The notes under the pieces were generated by a model. That model searched no databases. It saw only the letters and a program-made list of their open reading frames with translations, and was not told the origin of the DNA. A stretch of DNA of 64,000 nucleotides from UBA1388 sp964555515 (GTDB taxonomy: Bacteria > Patescibacteriota > Microgenomatia > UBA1400 > PJMF01). The stretch covers positions 1 through 64,000 of the forward strand of contig CAZKSJ010000002.1 of NCBI GenBank assembly GCA_964555515.1, written 5' to 3'. Below are positions 8,996 to 19,124 of this stretch, piece after piece; positions within the stretch are counted from its first letter, which is position 1, and each line of letters starts with the position of its first letter. The translations under genes were made by a program, and so were the position numbers.

Positions 8996-10588
8996 ATGTT
9001 ACGAACTAAGACTAATAAAATATACAAATTAATCACCCAAACAAATATTTGGATCGATAAGGCTAGCTTTTTTCAACTTAGTGTCGTATTATTTTTCTTC
9101 TCTTTTTTTGTCCACACTGTGTACGCATTAGGTCACAATACATTTTTACAAGATTCAGCACGAGACATCCTGATTGCAGAAAACCACTTGGCTAATCAAG
9201 AGTTGATCGTTAATTATGGCCCAAAAGCGAGCGTTGGCAACTTCTACCTTCCACCATTTTACTATCAACTGCATTTAATAGTGACAGGATTGGTACCATT
9301 TTTTCCCCTTGCCATGAGATGGGTGATATTATTTGTGGAATCTTTCACTCCTGTGATGATTTTTCTACTGTTAACACTATTCATACCAAAAAGATCTGCT
9401 TTCTTCATCAGTCTATTATATGTTTTATTCCATCAAGTCTTGATTTATTCAACCCAAAGCTGGAACCCAAATATGATTCCATTTTTCACAACCAGTTTTT
9501 TGGTATGTTGGCTGTATTATATTAAAAACCATGATTATGGATTGATTTATTTAGCTTTATTAGCTCTCGCCATCTCACTACACCTGCATTATCAGACATT
9601 CATCTTATTGCCATTTGCCTTGATAGTTTGGACTTTTTCGTTTATCAAATTTAAGACTGCAAGAAAACATTTGCTCCTCAGCCCATGGGTAGCTGCCATC
9701 CCGTTTTTGCCTTATTTGTGGGCAGAGATAACCAATTCATTTATTAATACCCAAGCAATAATTGCTTTCTTTTCTCAAGAGCATGCGCTCTATTATGATC
9801 GGGTTTCAAAACCCGCCTATGTGTTGACATATTTTCCCTCATTTATGGAAAGATTGATATTTAGCAAAGAAATGCCTTTTCATTTCATCGGCAGCTTACT
9901 ATTTTTTGGTGGCTTTTCTATTGCTTTAATTAAATCTAAGAATAATATTATTCTAAGATGGTTGTTGTTCTATTTTGGTATGGCGTTTGTGATACTAAGA
10001 GTCTTCAAAGGTGACAAATTGGATTATTACTTAATGACTTTGTTTATATTACCCACTTTTTTATTAGCTTGCTATCGATTGATCTCAACAAGATTGACGG
10101 TTATTTTGGGTTCAATTATGCTAATTTTAATACTATGGTATTTACCGACGCTGAAAACACATAATTTTTATCGGGACCTAAAACAAATCGTGTCGTTTAT
10201 TGAAATTAAATCACCCACTCAAGATATTCAGGTCGTTTTTCACGACTTGAGTAACGCCAATTATCTTTACTACGGACTACTTAAATTTAGCAATCTCAGC
10301 ATAGTGCCAGCATCAACTACTTTGGTTGATCTATGTCCTAGTTATGAAGCACAGTGCGCCTGGGACGGGATAGCCATGTGCAAACCAGGAACCCCAGATG
10401 ATGAAGAAGTTTTCTGGTATGCACTCGATGCCAAGTACCACAACGACTATAAAGTAATCAGCTACAAAAAAATTGATGATAAGTTTCAGGTAGCAATTGG
10501 TCAAGTCAACCAACCCAGATCTTTGCCAAATCACCCTCAACAGCATGACGCATCATGGTATGGTAGTGACTTCTTGATTCCTTTATGA
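8996..10588 (+). CDS. GT39-like membrane glycosyltransferase, 530 aa (group B)
   Basis: Polytopic GT-C protein. After the first hydrophobic helix comes FLQDSARDILIAENHL, then NYGPKASVGNFYLPPFYYQL, a pattern shared with the genes at 44095 and 51337 and distinct from the FGDYK group. A soluble C-terminal domain follows the last helices. It contains three cysteines in CPSYEAQC and CKPG segments, suggesting an extracytoplasmic disulfide. A TTG frame opens at 8987, but ATG 8996 (MLRTKTNKIYKL) is preferred because the promoter lies immediately upstream. Its stop overlaps the next start by ATGA. Confidence 0.82.
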   Translation: MLRTKTNKIYKLITQTNIWIDKASFFQLSVVLFFFSFFVHTVYALGHNTFLQDSARDILIAENHLANQELIVNYGPKASVGNFYLPPFYYQLHLIVTGLVPFFPLAMRWVILFVESFTPVMIFLLLTLFIPKRSAFFISLLYVLFHQVLIYSTQSWNPNMIPFFTTSFLVCWLYYIKNHDYGLIYLALLALAISLHLHYQTFILLPFALIVWTFSFIKFKTARKHLLLSPWVAAIPFLPYLWAEITNSFINTQAIIAFFSQEHALYYDRVSKPAYVLTYFPSFMERLIFSKEMPFHFIGSLLFFGGFSIALIKSKNNIILRWLLFYFGMAFVILRVFKGDKLDYYLMTLFILPTFLLACYRLISTRLTVILGSIMLILILWYLPTLKTHNFYRDLKQIVSFIEIKSPTQDIQVVFHDLSNANYLYYGLLKFSNLSIVPASTTLVDLCPSYEAQCAWDGIAMCKPGTPDDEEVFWYALDAKYHNDYKVISYKKIDDKFQVAIGQVNQPRSLPNHPQQHDASWYGSDFLIPL

Positions 10589-12342
10589 ACAACATTAGAA
10601 ATTTCATCAATTATTTCCATTTACTACCTTTGCTAATCCTGATTTTACTGGGCTTGTATGGTATTCAAGCCCTGTTTCACCCAGGACTTTACAGTGCGCA
10701 TGACATATGGCACCAAGTAGCGCGACTCTATCATTACTCCGCGGCGGTAAGTGATGGGGCAACCTTGCCAACTTGGATCTCTACACTCGCCAATGGCTAT
10801 GGCTATCCCTTATTTTACTTTTCTTATCACTTTCCTTGGCTGATGGGACTGCCCTTCATCTGGTTAGGATTTTCAATTTTTAGTACGCTAAAAATATTAT
10901 TTGGTTTAGCCTTTATGGCTGCCGGTTTCGCTATGTATTGGTTGGCTTTTGTCATCTTTAAAAATCGAATTGCAGCTCTAGCGGTTGCTGGTCTTTACCT
11001 AATTTCTCCTTATCATTTTTTCACAATCTTTGTATCAGCTTCGATTGGCACGGTCTTTCAGTTTGCTTTGTTACCCCTGATTGTGCTGGGTATTTTTCAA
11101 ACCATTCGGGAACATAAAATGAGTGGAACATTACTGTTGGCAACTACAGCTGCTGCCAGTATTTTGTCCCACTTAATGACTTTTGTCTTTTTGGTACCTT
11201 ATTTAACGATTTACACGTTGGTTTTATTAATTGAGCAGAGACATCAAACAATGCTGCTGTTTAAAAGCATTAAATTACTGTTCACTGCAGCCCTAATTGC
11301 CCTTGGCCTCAGCGCCTTTTATGTCATTCCCACCCTACTTTACTTACCGCTGGTCAGAGCCGGCGAGGGTACCGCCAATTTTCAAACTCTCTACTTGGGT
11401 GGATTCGTCACGCTTAAGCAACTACTATACTCAACCTGGGGCTTCTCACCTATATCAGAAAATGCGGCTACGAGTGACATCTCTTTTCAAATTGGAATTG
11501 CCCAGTGGTTAATCATCGCTGCAACAGCCTTTTTACTTAGCTTCTTTGCAATTCTGCGTCTATTAAATAATTATCGTCGACGGCGTGTGGAGCAATCCAA
11601 GCCTTTTATATTCCTAAGACGCATTCTTGATTTCAAGTTTTTAAGTAAATTCTGGGCAACAGCGTTAGTGATTGGCTCGCTACTCGGCTTGTCTATTTGG
11701 CTGATGCTGTCGTCCTCCATCCTAGTGTGGGATTTGATCGCTCGCTATTTTACCCTCGACTTTCCGTTCCGTTACTTGATCGTGGCAGTGTTTCTCGCCT
11801 CGTTGTTGGCTGGTTTTGTGATTGGTTCATTAAGCACACAGAGCCTAAAGCTATTTGGACTATTTTGCATTATTGTGATAGCACTTTACACCAACCGAAA
11901 TCATATCAAAGTGAATATGTACACCGACTACGCTTTGCAAGAATATATTGGAGCAGAGTTGACCACAACTACTTTTCATGAGTACTTACCTATTGCGGCC
12001 GATTCTGGGAATTTGCAGCTTTCACAACCACAACTCATCAAAGACATCCCGGCTGAAATTTTGTATACCTCGCCCACTAGGTTAGTAATTGGCGTTAATA
12101 TTGACGGGTTGAGAAATGCTGAGGTGAGACAATTCGATTTTCCCGGACAAAGAGTCTACATCAATGGCAAGTTGCTTGAACGCGAAATTGATCCAGGTAA
12201 ATTAATTTTGTTCAAACTGCCAAAAGGTTATCACACCATTGAAATTAGGTACCAAAATCCGCCCATCTATTACCTAGGACTGCTCACTTCCTCTGTTACA
12301 ATTATCTTTGTCCTAATAGTTTTGCTAAGAAAGCCAAAATGA
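10585..12342 (+). CDS. PTPS-related/YfhO-like membrane protein, 585 aa
   Basis: Second member of the PTPS-related membrane family. AHDIWHQVARLYHYSAAVSD and LPTWISTLANGYGYPLFYF lie within about residues 37-75, and numerous hydrophobic helices follow. The C-terminus has an extracytoplasmic beta-rich segment (FDFPGQRVYINGKLL) and a last helix. It lies between a GT39-like gene and a DPM1-like GT2, with ATGA overlaps on both sides, so the three products are made together and probably act in one surface-glycan step. Enzymatic role inferred only. Confidence 0.8.
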   Translation: MNNIRNFINYFHLLPLLILILLGLYGIQALFHPGLYSAHDIWHQVARLYHYSAAVSDGATLPTWISTLANGYGYPLFYFSYHFPWLMGLPFIWLGFSIFSTLKILFGLAFMAAGFAMYWLAFVIFKNRIAALAVAGLYLISPYHFFTIFVSASIGTVFQFALLPLIVLGIFQTIREHKMSGTLLLATTAAASILSHLMTFVFLVPYLTIYTLVLLIEQRHQTMLLFKSIKLLFTAALIALGLSAFYVIPTLLYLPLVRAGEGTANFQTLYLGGFVTLKQLLYSTWGFSPISENAATSDISFQIGIAQWLIIAATAFLLSFFAILRLLNNYRRRRVEQSKPFIFLRRILDFKFLSKFWATALVIGSLLGLSIWLMLSSSILVWDLIARYFTLDFPFRYLIVAVFLASLLAGFVIGSLSTQSLKLFGLFCIIVIALYTNRNHIKVNMYTDYALQEYIGAELTTTTFHEYLPIAADSGNLQLSQPQLIKDIPAEILYTSPTRLVIGVNIDGLRNAEVRQFDFPGQRVYINGKLLEREIDPGKLILFKLPKGYHTIEIRYQNPPIYYLGLLTSSVTIIFVLIVLLRKPK

Positions 12343-13058
12343 AAGTGATCGCCGTCATGCCCGCATTCAATGCGGCAGAGACCCTTGAAAAAACAGTGAA
12401 AGACATCCCAAAGGGAATTGTTGACCAGATTATTTTGGTTGACGATAATAGTTCTGATCAGACAGTCAAACTTGCCCGGAAGTTAGGTCTACAAGTGATT
12501 AAGCACCCACAAAACCGTGGTTATGGTGGTAATCAAAAAACTTGCTACACCCATGCACTCTCTGAAGGCGCCGATGTCGTGGTGATGATTCATCCCGATT
12601 ATCAATATGATAGTAGTTTAACTAAGGAGATGGTTTTGCCCATCATGAACGGTAGAGTGGATGTGATGCTTGGCTCAAGAATTCGCAGTCGCGAGGAAGC
12701 CTTGGCGGGGGGCATGCCACTTTACAAATATTTTGGGAATAGATTTTTGACCCTGACTGAAAACTTATTGCTTGACCGAAACTTGTCTGAGTATCACACT
12801 GGCTTCCGAGCATTTCACAAAAATATTTTGAAAAAGTTGCCCTTCCATAAATACTCAGACGACTTTGTGTTTGATTCGCAAATCTTGTTTGGCACCATTG
12901 CCTTAAAGGCTAAAATAGGCGAAATTCAAGTGCCCGTCAGGTACTTTGAGGAGGCTTCGTCAATTAATTTTATGAGGTCATCCATTTATGGTTTGTCAAT
13001 TTTGAGAGACTTGGGGTTATACGTCATCACTGACGGCAAGTGGTTTTTAAATAAATAG
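12339..13058 (+). CDS. GT2-family polyprenyl-phosphate sugar synthase (DPM1-like), 239 aa
   Basis: Cytoplasmic GT-A transferase with MPAFNAAETLEKTVKDIP, ILVDDNSSDQTVKLAR and the metal site MIHPDYQYD. NRGYGGNQKTCYTHALSEGA and TGFRAFHKN are typical of dolichol-phosphate mannosyltransferase-like enzymes. It lacks C-terminal membrane helices. The likely product is a polyprenyl-phosphate hexose used by the GT-C proteins encoded just upstream. The stop lies only 9 nt from the end of the convergent 13068 gene, with no terminator visible between them. Confidence 0.88.
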   Translation: MKVIAVMPAFNAAETLEKTVKDIPKGIVDQIILVDDNSSDQTVKLARKLGLQVIKHPQNRGYGGNQKTCYTHALSEGADVVVMIHPDYQYDSSLTKEMVLPIMNGRVDVMLGSRIRSREEALAGGMPLYKYFGNRFLTLTENLLLDRNLSEYHTGFRAFHKNILKKLPFHKYSDDFVFDSQILFGTIALKAKIGEIQVPVRYFEEASSINFMRSSIYGLSILRDLGLYVITDGKWFLNK

Positions 13059-13067
13059 CAGTTGCAG

Positions 13068-14828
13068 TTAATTTCTAGAAATTGCGGCAATCACATACTC
13101 CTCATTTTCTGAATCGATATACCGAGACTCGTTAACAATCATTATGTCATTATCGAGTGTGAGTTTTGTCCAATCATTGGCTCTCATTACCACGATCGAT
13201 TTGTCCAAATCAGGCCATCTTGGTAAACCTTCATTAACATGATAGATCCCAAATCTAGTCGTCGCAAAATCCTGATCGAAATCTGATCTGGCTGTGCTGT
13301 TTATGACGGGAAAATTGTCATAGTCAGGTTGACCAGCAATCCATAGATACATTCTTGTATTTACCCCCCAAAAAAACACTTCTGTCTGATCGGTGTTCAG
13401 GGCTTGTGATTGCTCCAACAGAAATTGGTCGCGCTCTGCCCAAGCTCCTCTACTCAAACTTTGATATGGTTTCTGATAATAGTAGGCAAACTCTACAACA
13501 GCAAAGATCAACCAAATCAACCATCCTATACCTACTATTTTCATACCCAATTGGCCAAATCGACGCATTATGAAGAATATGAAGGAATGTAAGCCCACTC
13601 CAATAATGATACTGAGCGGCACCAATGCATTTAGTGAACGTAGCGCATGAGGAGTAGTATTGGGGACAGCAGCTGGTAATAAAGCAACCATCCACCAAAT
13701 GAACAATATCAAACCCATGGCACGATGTTTGGTGGCTAACTCGTAGATCCCGCAAACAAACACTGGTAAAAATGGTAGTAAAAATAAACCATGAGCGCCA
13801 GTACCATGACGGAGGTTTTCATCACCGTTTAAAAATAGAAAATTGAAGTCTAAAAAATCAGCATAGTTAGTTGCTAGCTGTCTCACGAATAACCAATCGC
13901 GATGAAAAATTAGCCGGTCAAAGCGACTATTACCAGCGAGTTCGCGATAGACATTCTGAGTTAGTACTAGATCACCCCGATCATTTAGAACGGAGTCTGT
14001 ACTCAAGCGGTACTGTTCTGAAGCAGCTGCGAGTGGAGAGTAGGTCTGGGGTAATAAAAGCATATAAAAACCTATTAGAGGGAACAAAATCGTGAGGAAG
14101 ATCTTAACGAAAATATTTGAGGTAGTTCGGTTCCTAGATGCTAGGTGCCGCGTTTGCCATAACTGATAGAACGAAATTGAAACGAATACAGCAGGGGCTA
14201 CAAATCTAACTGAGTAATAAGTGTAAGTGCTGGCAGCCATTAACAATACACTTACTAATCGCCACCAACCGTTTCTGAGACTTAATAGGAGCGCATAGAT
14301 AGACAAAGCCAGTAATAATTGAGCTAGATGTCCTTCAAACCCAGCTCTAGAAAAGGTCATTGACCAAGGACTGACAGCCACTACCATTGCAATAGCTACA
14401 GCCAACCAACGGTGCGTGATATACCACTCTTTGAGTGGTATATTTAAATCCCGTTTGAAGTTGCGCCAGCGCCACAACTCTAAGCCGATTAATGGCGTGA
14501 TAAAGATTGTGAATAAACCAGCTAATAGGCTTGGAACTCGAACTACCCATTGCTCATCGCCAAAGAGAGCTACCGCCACGCTGAGCAGCCAAATATAAAC
14601 GGGTTGTTTATAGTCACCATATGATAAGAAGATGGGCTGTAACCAGCTTTCACCATGCATATCTTGACCTGTTGCCACCACAGATTTAGCATCAACTAAC
14701 ATCGCCATTTCATCGATATAGAGCGTGGCGGAATTTGATTTGAAATTGTAGATGCGTAATCCTAGTCCAATCGTCATGACCAGGAAAATTAAACAAAAAA
14801 ATAAAATTGTTGAGTTATGCTTTGTCAT
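13068..14828 (-). CDS. GT39-like membrane glycosyltransferase, 586 aa (group A)
   Basis: Polytopic GT-C protein with the group A pattern: LYIDEMAMLVDAKSVVATGQ, then LSYGDYKQPVYIWLL and QWVVRVPSLLAG. The acidic residues of the first loop (IDEM) take the place of the DEAA of its paralogues. An SRAGFEGHLAQL segment in the second loop is also shared. The soluble C-terminal domain is about 130 residues. It is the last gene of the operon from 21967, 13 nt after the 14842-16563 gene. No clear Shine-Dalgarno site precedes its ATG. Confidence 0.84.
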   Translation of the reverse strand: MTKHNSTILFFCLIFLVMTIGLGLRIYNFKSNSATLYIDEMAMLVDAKSVVATGQDMHGESWLQPIFLSYGDYKQPVYIWLLSVAVALFGDEQWVVRVPSLLAGLFTIFITPLIGLELWRWRNFKRDLNIPLKEWYITHRWLAVAIAMVVAVSPWSMTFSRAGFEGHLAQLLLALSIYALLLSLRNGWWRLVSVLLMAASTYTYYSVRFVAPAVFVSISFYQLWQTRHLASRNRTTSNIFVKIFLTILFPLIGFYMLLLPQTYSPLAAASEQYRLSTDSVLNDRGDLVLTQNVYRELAGNSRFDRLIFHRDWLFVRQLATNYADFLDFNFLFLNGDENLRHGTGAHGLFLLPFLPVFVCGIYELATKHRAMGLILFIWWMVALLPAAVPNTTPHALRSLNALVPLSIIIGVGLHSFIFFIMRRFGQLGMKIVGIGWLIWLIFAVVEFAYYYQKPYQSLSRGAWAERDQFLLEQSQALNTDQTEVFFWGVNTRMYLWIAGQPDYDNFPVINSTARSDFDQDFATTRFGIYHVNEGLPRWPDLDKSIVVMRANDWTKLTLDNDIMIVNESRYIDSENEEYVIAAISRN

Positions 14829-14841
14829 AGGGCATGTAATT

Positions 14842-16563
14842 TCATTTTCTTAAGATATACCAAATCGGTTGGCCATCTAAGCCAACAACTTTGGTGACTG
14901 CAAAGTTCCCCAACGCTGCTTCATCCACCTTACTAGCTAGCACCACTCCTACTTCACCAACTGTCAACTGACCAAGGTCCACTTCCCGGTCAAAGATCAT
15001 CTTTTTATAAGTAATTAATTCTCCTTGATCAAATTCTTCATTTGTTGCTGATGCCTGCACCAAGCTGGGGTCTTCATTGGTGTAGAACCAAACGTACATC
15101 GCTGGTCTACCCAAACTTCTCGCGAAGCGAATTGGTTTACCTGCGGCGATGTCGGCTGATAGCTCGCTAACTAGTTGTTGATAGCCATACTGCCATTCAT
15201 GCTGAGATTGAACTGGATAGATGTATAAGTAATAACGAAAAAAAGCTACCAATTCCAGTAAATAAAACCCAATAATGATAGCAACCAGCGCCAGTTTCGT
15301 CGATGATTGAAGAACTTGATAAAAAACGGACTGCTTGCTGAAATACTTGATTCCTAGTTGTTGAATTAGGTGCGTACTTTCCTTGACAAAAGAACTCAGT
15401 CCCAAGGAAATGATCAGTAAAACTGCTGGCAAGGCTGGTAAAATACGGAGAGCATGGGGATTGGGCTTGGCCATCGTAGCTGGCAACAACGCCACCAAGA
15501 GCCAACCCCAAATTAACCAATCCACAGTTCTCCTCCGCTTCATCATCAACAGAACCCCCCAAATGAGAAAAACAGTTTCGAAGTGGTAAATCAAACCCGT
15601 GAAGCTAGTACCATGACGAAGATTGACATCACCGCTTACTGCCCAAAAACTCAGCGAGGAATAACTGAATAGATTCTCTACAATTGTTCTGGCCATGATG
15701 ACATAACGGTGGTAAAAAATTCTAGAACCAATTGAGTTTGCTGATGCATCGCGCAATTGATTGCTAGTGGTAATTACCTCCAAATCACTAGTGATACCAG
15801 TCTCTTTGAACCGCTGGGTAATTAAATTTGAATTGGGATTGAGCAATGTCACAAGTAGCGGCAACATTAAGACTGCAACCAATATGGCTGCCACAAATGG
15901 ATAAACCAAAGCTTGATGTTGCCAAACAATCTTCTTATTGCACCAGTCTGCGCGTCGTTCCCATAATGAGACCACCAATAAGATCATGACTAATAATGGT
16001 ACCATTAGCCGGGCAGAATGATATGCATAAGGCGCTAACCCCAAACTTATCACAGCCAATAAAAATTGCCATGTCCCTCCTATTTTGACTGCTCGCCACC
16101 ACCAGGCCACTCCCCAAGTTATCAACACTGTGGCTAAGTGTGCCTCCCAAGCTCCTCTAGAAAAATGAATTGCCCAGGGAGAAATTGCCGTCATAAACAG
16201 TGCCCAGGCCGCAGGAAATTTAAACTGCCGGGCTAAGAAATAAATACCCATCATCATGAAGACACCAAGCATCACTCCAGAACTTCTTACCGCCAGATCA
16301 GTTAAGCAGAGTATTTTAATAAATGGCACTAAGTAATAAAAATACAAACTTGGTTTCCAATCACCAAAGGATTCGAAGGCAAGGATGGGCCAAGGATGAC
16401 CGTGATGATCTTTACCTGTTTCTAGAATTGAAAAAGCATCATATCCCAGCGCTACTTCTTCCCAATAAAGTGCTGGTGGTGCACTAGTTACTTGATAAGC
16501 TCTCAAGAATAAGCCAAACACTAAGATCGCCAATATTAACCAAAATATTTTATTAGTTGGCAT
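14842..16563 (-). CDS. GT39-like membrane glycosyltransferase, 573 aa (group A)
   Basis: Polytopic GT-C protein with YWEEVALGYDAFSILETGKD, ESFGDWKPSLYFYYL and SRGAWEAHLATVL. A longer frame opens at 16611, but the ATG at 16563 (MPTNKIFWLILAIL) begins directly at the first membrane helix, has GGTG a few bases upstream and overlaps the preceding gene by only 11 nt. The C-terminal soluble domain ends in GQPIWYILRK. In the first-loop motif the usual DE pair reads EE, a conservative change at the probable catalytic site. Confidence 0.84.
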   Translation of the reverse strand: MPTNKIFWLILAILVFGLFLRAYQVTSAPPALYWEEVALGYDAFSILETGKDHHGHPWPILAFESFGDWKPSLYFYYLVPFIKILCLTDLAVRSSGVMLGVFMMMGIYFLARQFKFPAAWALFMTAISPWAIHFSRGAWEAHLATVLITWGVAWWWRAVKIGGTWQFLLAVISLGLAPYAYHSARLMVPLLVMILLVVSLWERRADWCNKKIVWQHQALVYPFVAAILVAVLMLPLLVTLLNPNSNLITQRFKETGITSDLEVITTSNQLRDASANSIGSRIFYHRYVIMARTIVENLFSYSSLSFWAVSGDVNLRHGTSFTGLIYHFETVFLIWGVLLMMKRRRTVDWLIWGWLLVALLPATMAKPNPHALRILPALPAVLLIISLGLSSFVKESTHLIQQLGIKYFSKQSVFYQVLQSSTKLALVAIIIGFYLLELVAFFRYYLYIYPVQSQHEWQYGYQQLVSELSADIAAGKPIRFARSLGRPAMYVWFYTNEDPSLVQASATNEEFDQGELITYKKMIFDREVDLGQLTVGEVGVVLASKVDEAALGNFAVTKVVGLDGQPIWYILRK

Positions 16564-18184
16564 GTTCACCAGTGTAATAAACTTCAAACCGAACTTGACC
16601 ATCACTACCATAAACTAAATGTGTGGCTTCATGCTGATCAAGATTGAACTTGGGAGTACTGATCACCAAGGTATTGTGCCTTAATAGATCAGATCCTGAC
16701 AAACTATTGGTAAACTCATATTTATAAAGTGATCCACCTCGATAAGCAATGGGAGAAGTCTTTCGAACAAACAGAGCAAAAATGTATGGCTGACCATAGT
16801 CGTCGCTGACCAGAATTTTATCTACTGGAGCTTGTCCATATTCACCTCTTTCATAAGCCGTTGCTAGCTGCATCGCCTCAAGATAGCCATCTTGGAACTC
16901 TGCAGCACTGACTCTCGCGAAATTATTAAGATAATCGTGCCAGTAATGCATAAATATTAATGATTCGATCAAGAAAGTCATACCTACAAGCAATCGAAAA
17001 CTTATATCCAGAGATATTTTTTTCGATAACCAAGTGACCGTAGCATCGACTCCATAAATTGCTAGTAAAATAAATCCAGGCAAGGCAAATAGGGCACGAT
17101 TGCTGTGTGGTACAGCTTCAGATGAAAGAGCCGCCGGAATTAGTCCGAAGATCACAAAAGCGATACCGTATCCTAACAAACTGTATTTCATCTGCTGATA
17201 ATGAGCTAATCGAAATAGAATCATCAGTAACGCAATCATGCTAAATAAGAACGTCATGGGCAGTAATACCCCCCAACTACCAGAACCATGCCGATATGAA
17301 TCAGTCTGACCCAATACTAGAAATTGGGGAGATAAATGGGCGACCAGATTTTCTGCAAAAACTTTAATAGTGGTAACGGCAGTATAACCTTGATTAGTGA
17401 TGAGGACACCAGCTCTGGTCGCCCCATGTCCAAAAACACCATCATAAATAAGTGGCAACACAAGAATTATGCCGATCATCAAGCCACATATCAGCCAACG
17501 CCACTCCCTCCTCACCCACTCGCGTTGCTGATACCCATACCAAAATACAAACAATGGTACAAATATTTTTGCACTATGATAAGTATAGAGCGCGGCAGCC
17601 CAAGCAATTGAGCTCATCAGTAACAAACCTATTTTTTGATATTTATTTAATTGTGCAAACCTTTCAATCATCTGGGCTGCCGCTACCAATCCAACTAGAA
17701 AAAAAGCTAGCGCCATGCCTGATTCAAACCCCACCCGAGAGTAATGAACATGCCATGGCACAGTGGCGATGAGAAACAAACCAAGTAGTGTTTGCCACTT
17801 TTTGGCATGATTTTCAGCTAATATGTACGTTAGAGCTCCAAATGCAAGAACGGTGACCATGCCCGCTAGGGCAAAAGGCAGTCTTACTACCCATAACTTA
17901 AGCCCCAACAAAATGGTAAACACGCCGTTGATGTAAATTGCTGCGGGAGCCTTGTAATCTCCAAAAGACTGAAACGAGATAGGAATTTTGTGTAACCACT
18001 CATCTCTTCTGGTGGTAATAACCGCGTGACCATTATAACCAATGGCTGCTTCATCCCAGGTCATACCGTGAGGAATAACGCCCAATTGATAGAACCTGAC
18101 TAAAACCGCCAACAAGATGATGAGGCTGCCAAGCACAAAAAACCACTGCTGCTGAGACTTATAAAAGGGTTTAAGTAATTTCAT
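16553..18184 (-). CDS. GT39-like membrane glycosyltransferase, 543 aa (group A)
   Basis: Polytopic GT-C protein with TWDEAAIGYNGHAVITTRRD, QSFGDYKAPAAIYINGVF and SRVGFESGMALAFF. A frame opens at 18232, but the ATG at 18184 (MKLLKPFYKSQQQW) has GGAG 5 nt upstream and avoids overlap with the preceding gene. A TACAAT also lies 14 nt before this ATG, so an internal promoter is possible. Fifth gene of the operon from 21967. Confidence 0.84.
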   Translation of the reverse strand: MKLLKPFYKSQQQWFFVLGSLIILLAVLVRFYQLGVIPHGMTWDEAAIGYNGHAVITTRRDEWLHKIPISFQSFGDYKAPAAIYINGVFTILLGLKLWVVRLPFALAGMVTVLAFGALTYILAENHAKKWQTLLGLFLIATVPWHVHYSRVGFESGMALAFFLVGLVAAAQMIERFAQLNKYQKIGLLLMSSIAWAAALYTYHSAKIFVPLFVFWYGYQQREWVRREWRWLICGLMIGIILVLPLIYDGVFGHGATRAGVLITNQGYTAVTTIKVFAENLVAHLSPQFLVLGQTDSYRHGSGSWGVLLPMTFLFSMIALLMILFRLAHYQQMKYSLLGYGIAFVIFGLIPAALSSEAVPHSNRALFALPGFILLAIYGVDATVTWLSKKISLDISFRLLVGMTFLIESLIFMHYWHDYLNNFARVSAAEFQDGYLEAMQLATAYERGEYGQAPVDKILVSDDYGQPYIFALFVRKTSPIAYRGGSLYKYEFTNSLSGSDLLRHNTLVISTPKFNLDQHEATHLVYGSDGQVRFEVYYTGEHAN

Positions 18185-18203
18185 GCAGCTCCATTGTAGC
18201 GGT

Positions 18204-19124
18204 CTATGATATAGCCTGTGAAGCAGTTGCACGGCTTCTGTGCCACCACCAATAAGGCCGCCAGATTAAAAATGATAACCTTTGCCAGAAATGACCATTC
18301 TTCCAAGTAAAACGATCGGCATTGCGCCAGCTAATTTTTTGCATTTCCTGAGCTGTCCATACTGATTGATGGGTGCTTTCATGTTTATGATAGATAATTG
18401 CTTTCGGCTCAAAGATTATTTGCAGTCCTCTTCGGCGAGCTCTAAATGACAAGTCAATATCTTCCCAATATGCCGGATAATATCTTTGGTCAAAGCCGCG
18501 CAGCGTCTGCCAATCATTTAGTCTAAACATGGAGCTACCACCACTCGCCCAAGCAGTACTGCCATATTCAAAATTAGCTGCCTTGGCATGCTTAAACAAG
18601 CCCATTTCAAACCATAGTAAATTTTTACCACTCGGGTTAGATCCTGCTTGATCATCAAATTCCAAAGCCGTTACCGCAAACACTTTTGGATTTGACTCTA
18701 AAACCCGAGCCAAGTTGATAAAAGCTGCCGGATGTGGAGACGCATCATTATTCAACAACATGACCATTTCGTGACAGGCCAAAGATACTCCCAAGTTTGC
18801 GGCCCCTCCAAAACGCAGATTGCTTTCATTGGCAACCAACATCAAATCAAGATGTTTTCCTTCAGCAGAATATGCTCCAGCATAATACCTGAGTTTGAGC
18901 AAATGTGGATCTGGAAAATAACCTTTAAGCAAATTAAATTCTGGTGATCTAGATTTTTTGAGCTTGAATTCACTACATAACCACGCAACTGTCTGATCAT
19001 TGCTAGCATCATCACTAATGATTAACTGACTTCCAAACGGTAGTGCTTTTAGCACAGCTGGCAGGTGGGTATGCAATAACTTTAATCCGTTAAAAGTCGG
19101 AATCACACAAGACACTTTAGTCAT
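18204..19124 (-). CDS. GT2-family glycosyltransferase, 306 aa
   Basis: GT-A enzyme with CVIPTFNGLKLLHTHLPAVL, IISDDASNDQTVAWL, LLNNDASPHPAAFI and a WEDIDLSFRARRRGL acceptor/base segment, as in rhamnosyltransferase-like GT2 proteins. The C-terminal WRNADRFTWKNG and tryptophan-rich tail suggest membrane contact. I place the start at ATG 19124, which overlaps the upstream stop in ATGACTAA; the longer frame from 19145 would need an unsupported start. Acceptor unknown. Confidence 0.9.
   Translation of the reverse strand: MTKVSCVIPTFNGLKLLHTHLPAVLKALPFGSQLIISDDASNDQTVAWLCSEFKLKKSRSPEFNLLKGYFPDPHLLKLRYYAGAYSAEGKHLDLMLVANESNLRFGGAANLGVSLACHEMVMLLNNDASPHPAAFINLARVLESNPKVFAVTALEFDDQAGSNPSGKNLLWFEMGLFKHAKAANFEYGSTAWASGGSSMFRLNDWQTLRGFDQRYYPAYWEDIDLSFRARRRGLQIIFEPKAIIYHKHESTHQSVWTAQEMQKISWRNADRFTWKNGHFWQRLSFLIWRPYWWWHRSRATASQAIS

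Noticed and set aside
18184..18232. Upstream in-frame starts of several genes (18232, 16611, 24611, 26341, 31009, 32326, 62541)
   Set aside because: Each longer frame lacks a ribosome-binding site, overlaps the neighbouring gene or promoter, and adds residues without similarity to the family. The internal starts given above have a Shine-Dalgarno site or a -10 at the usual distance.
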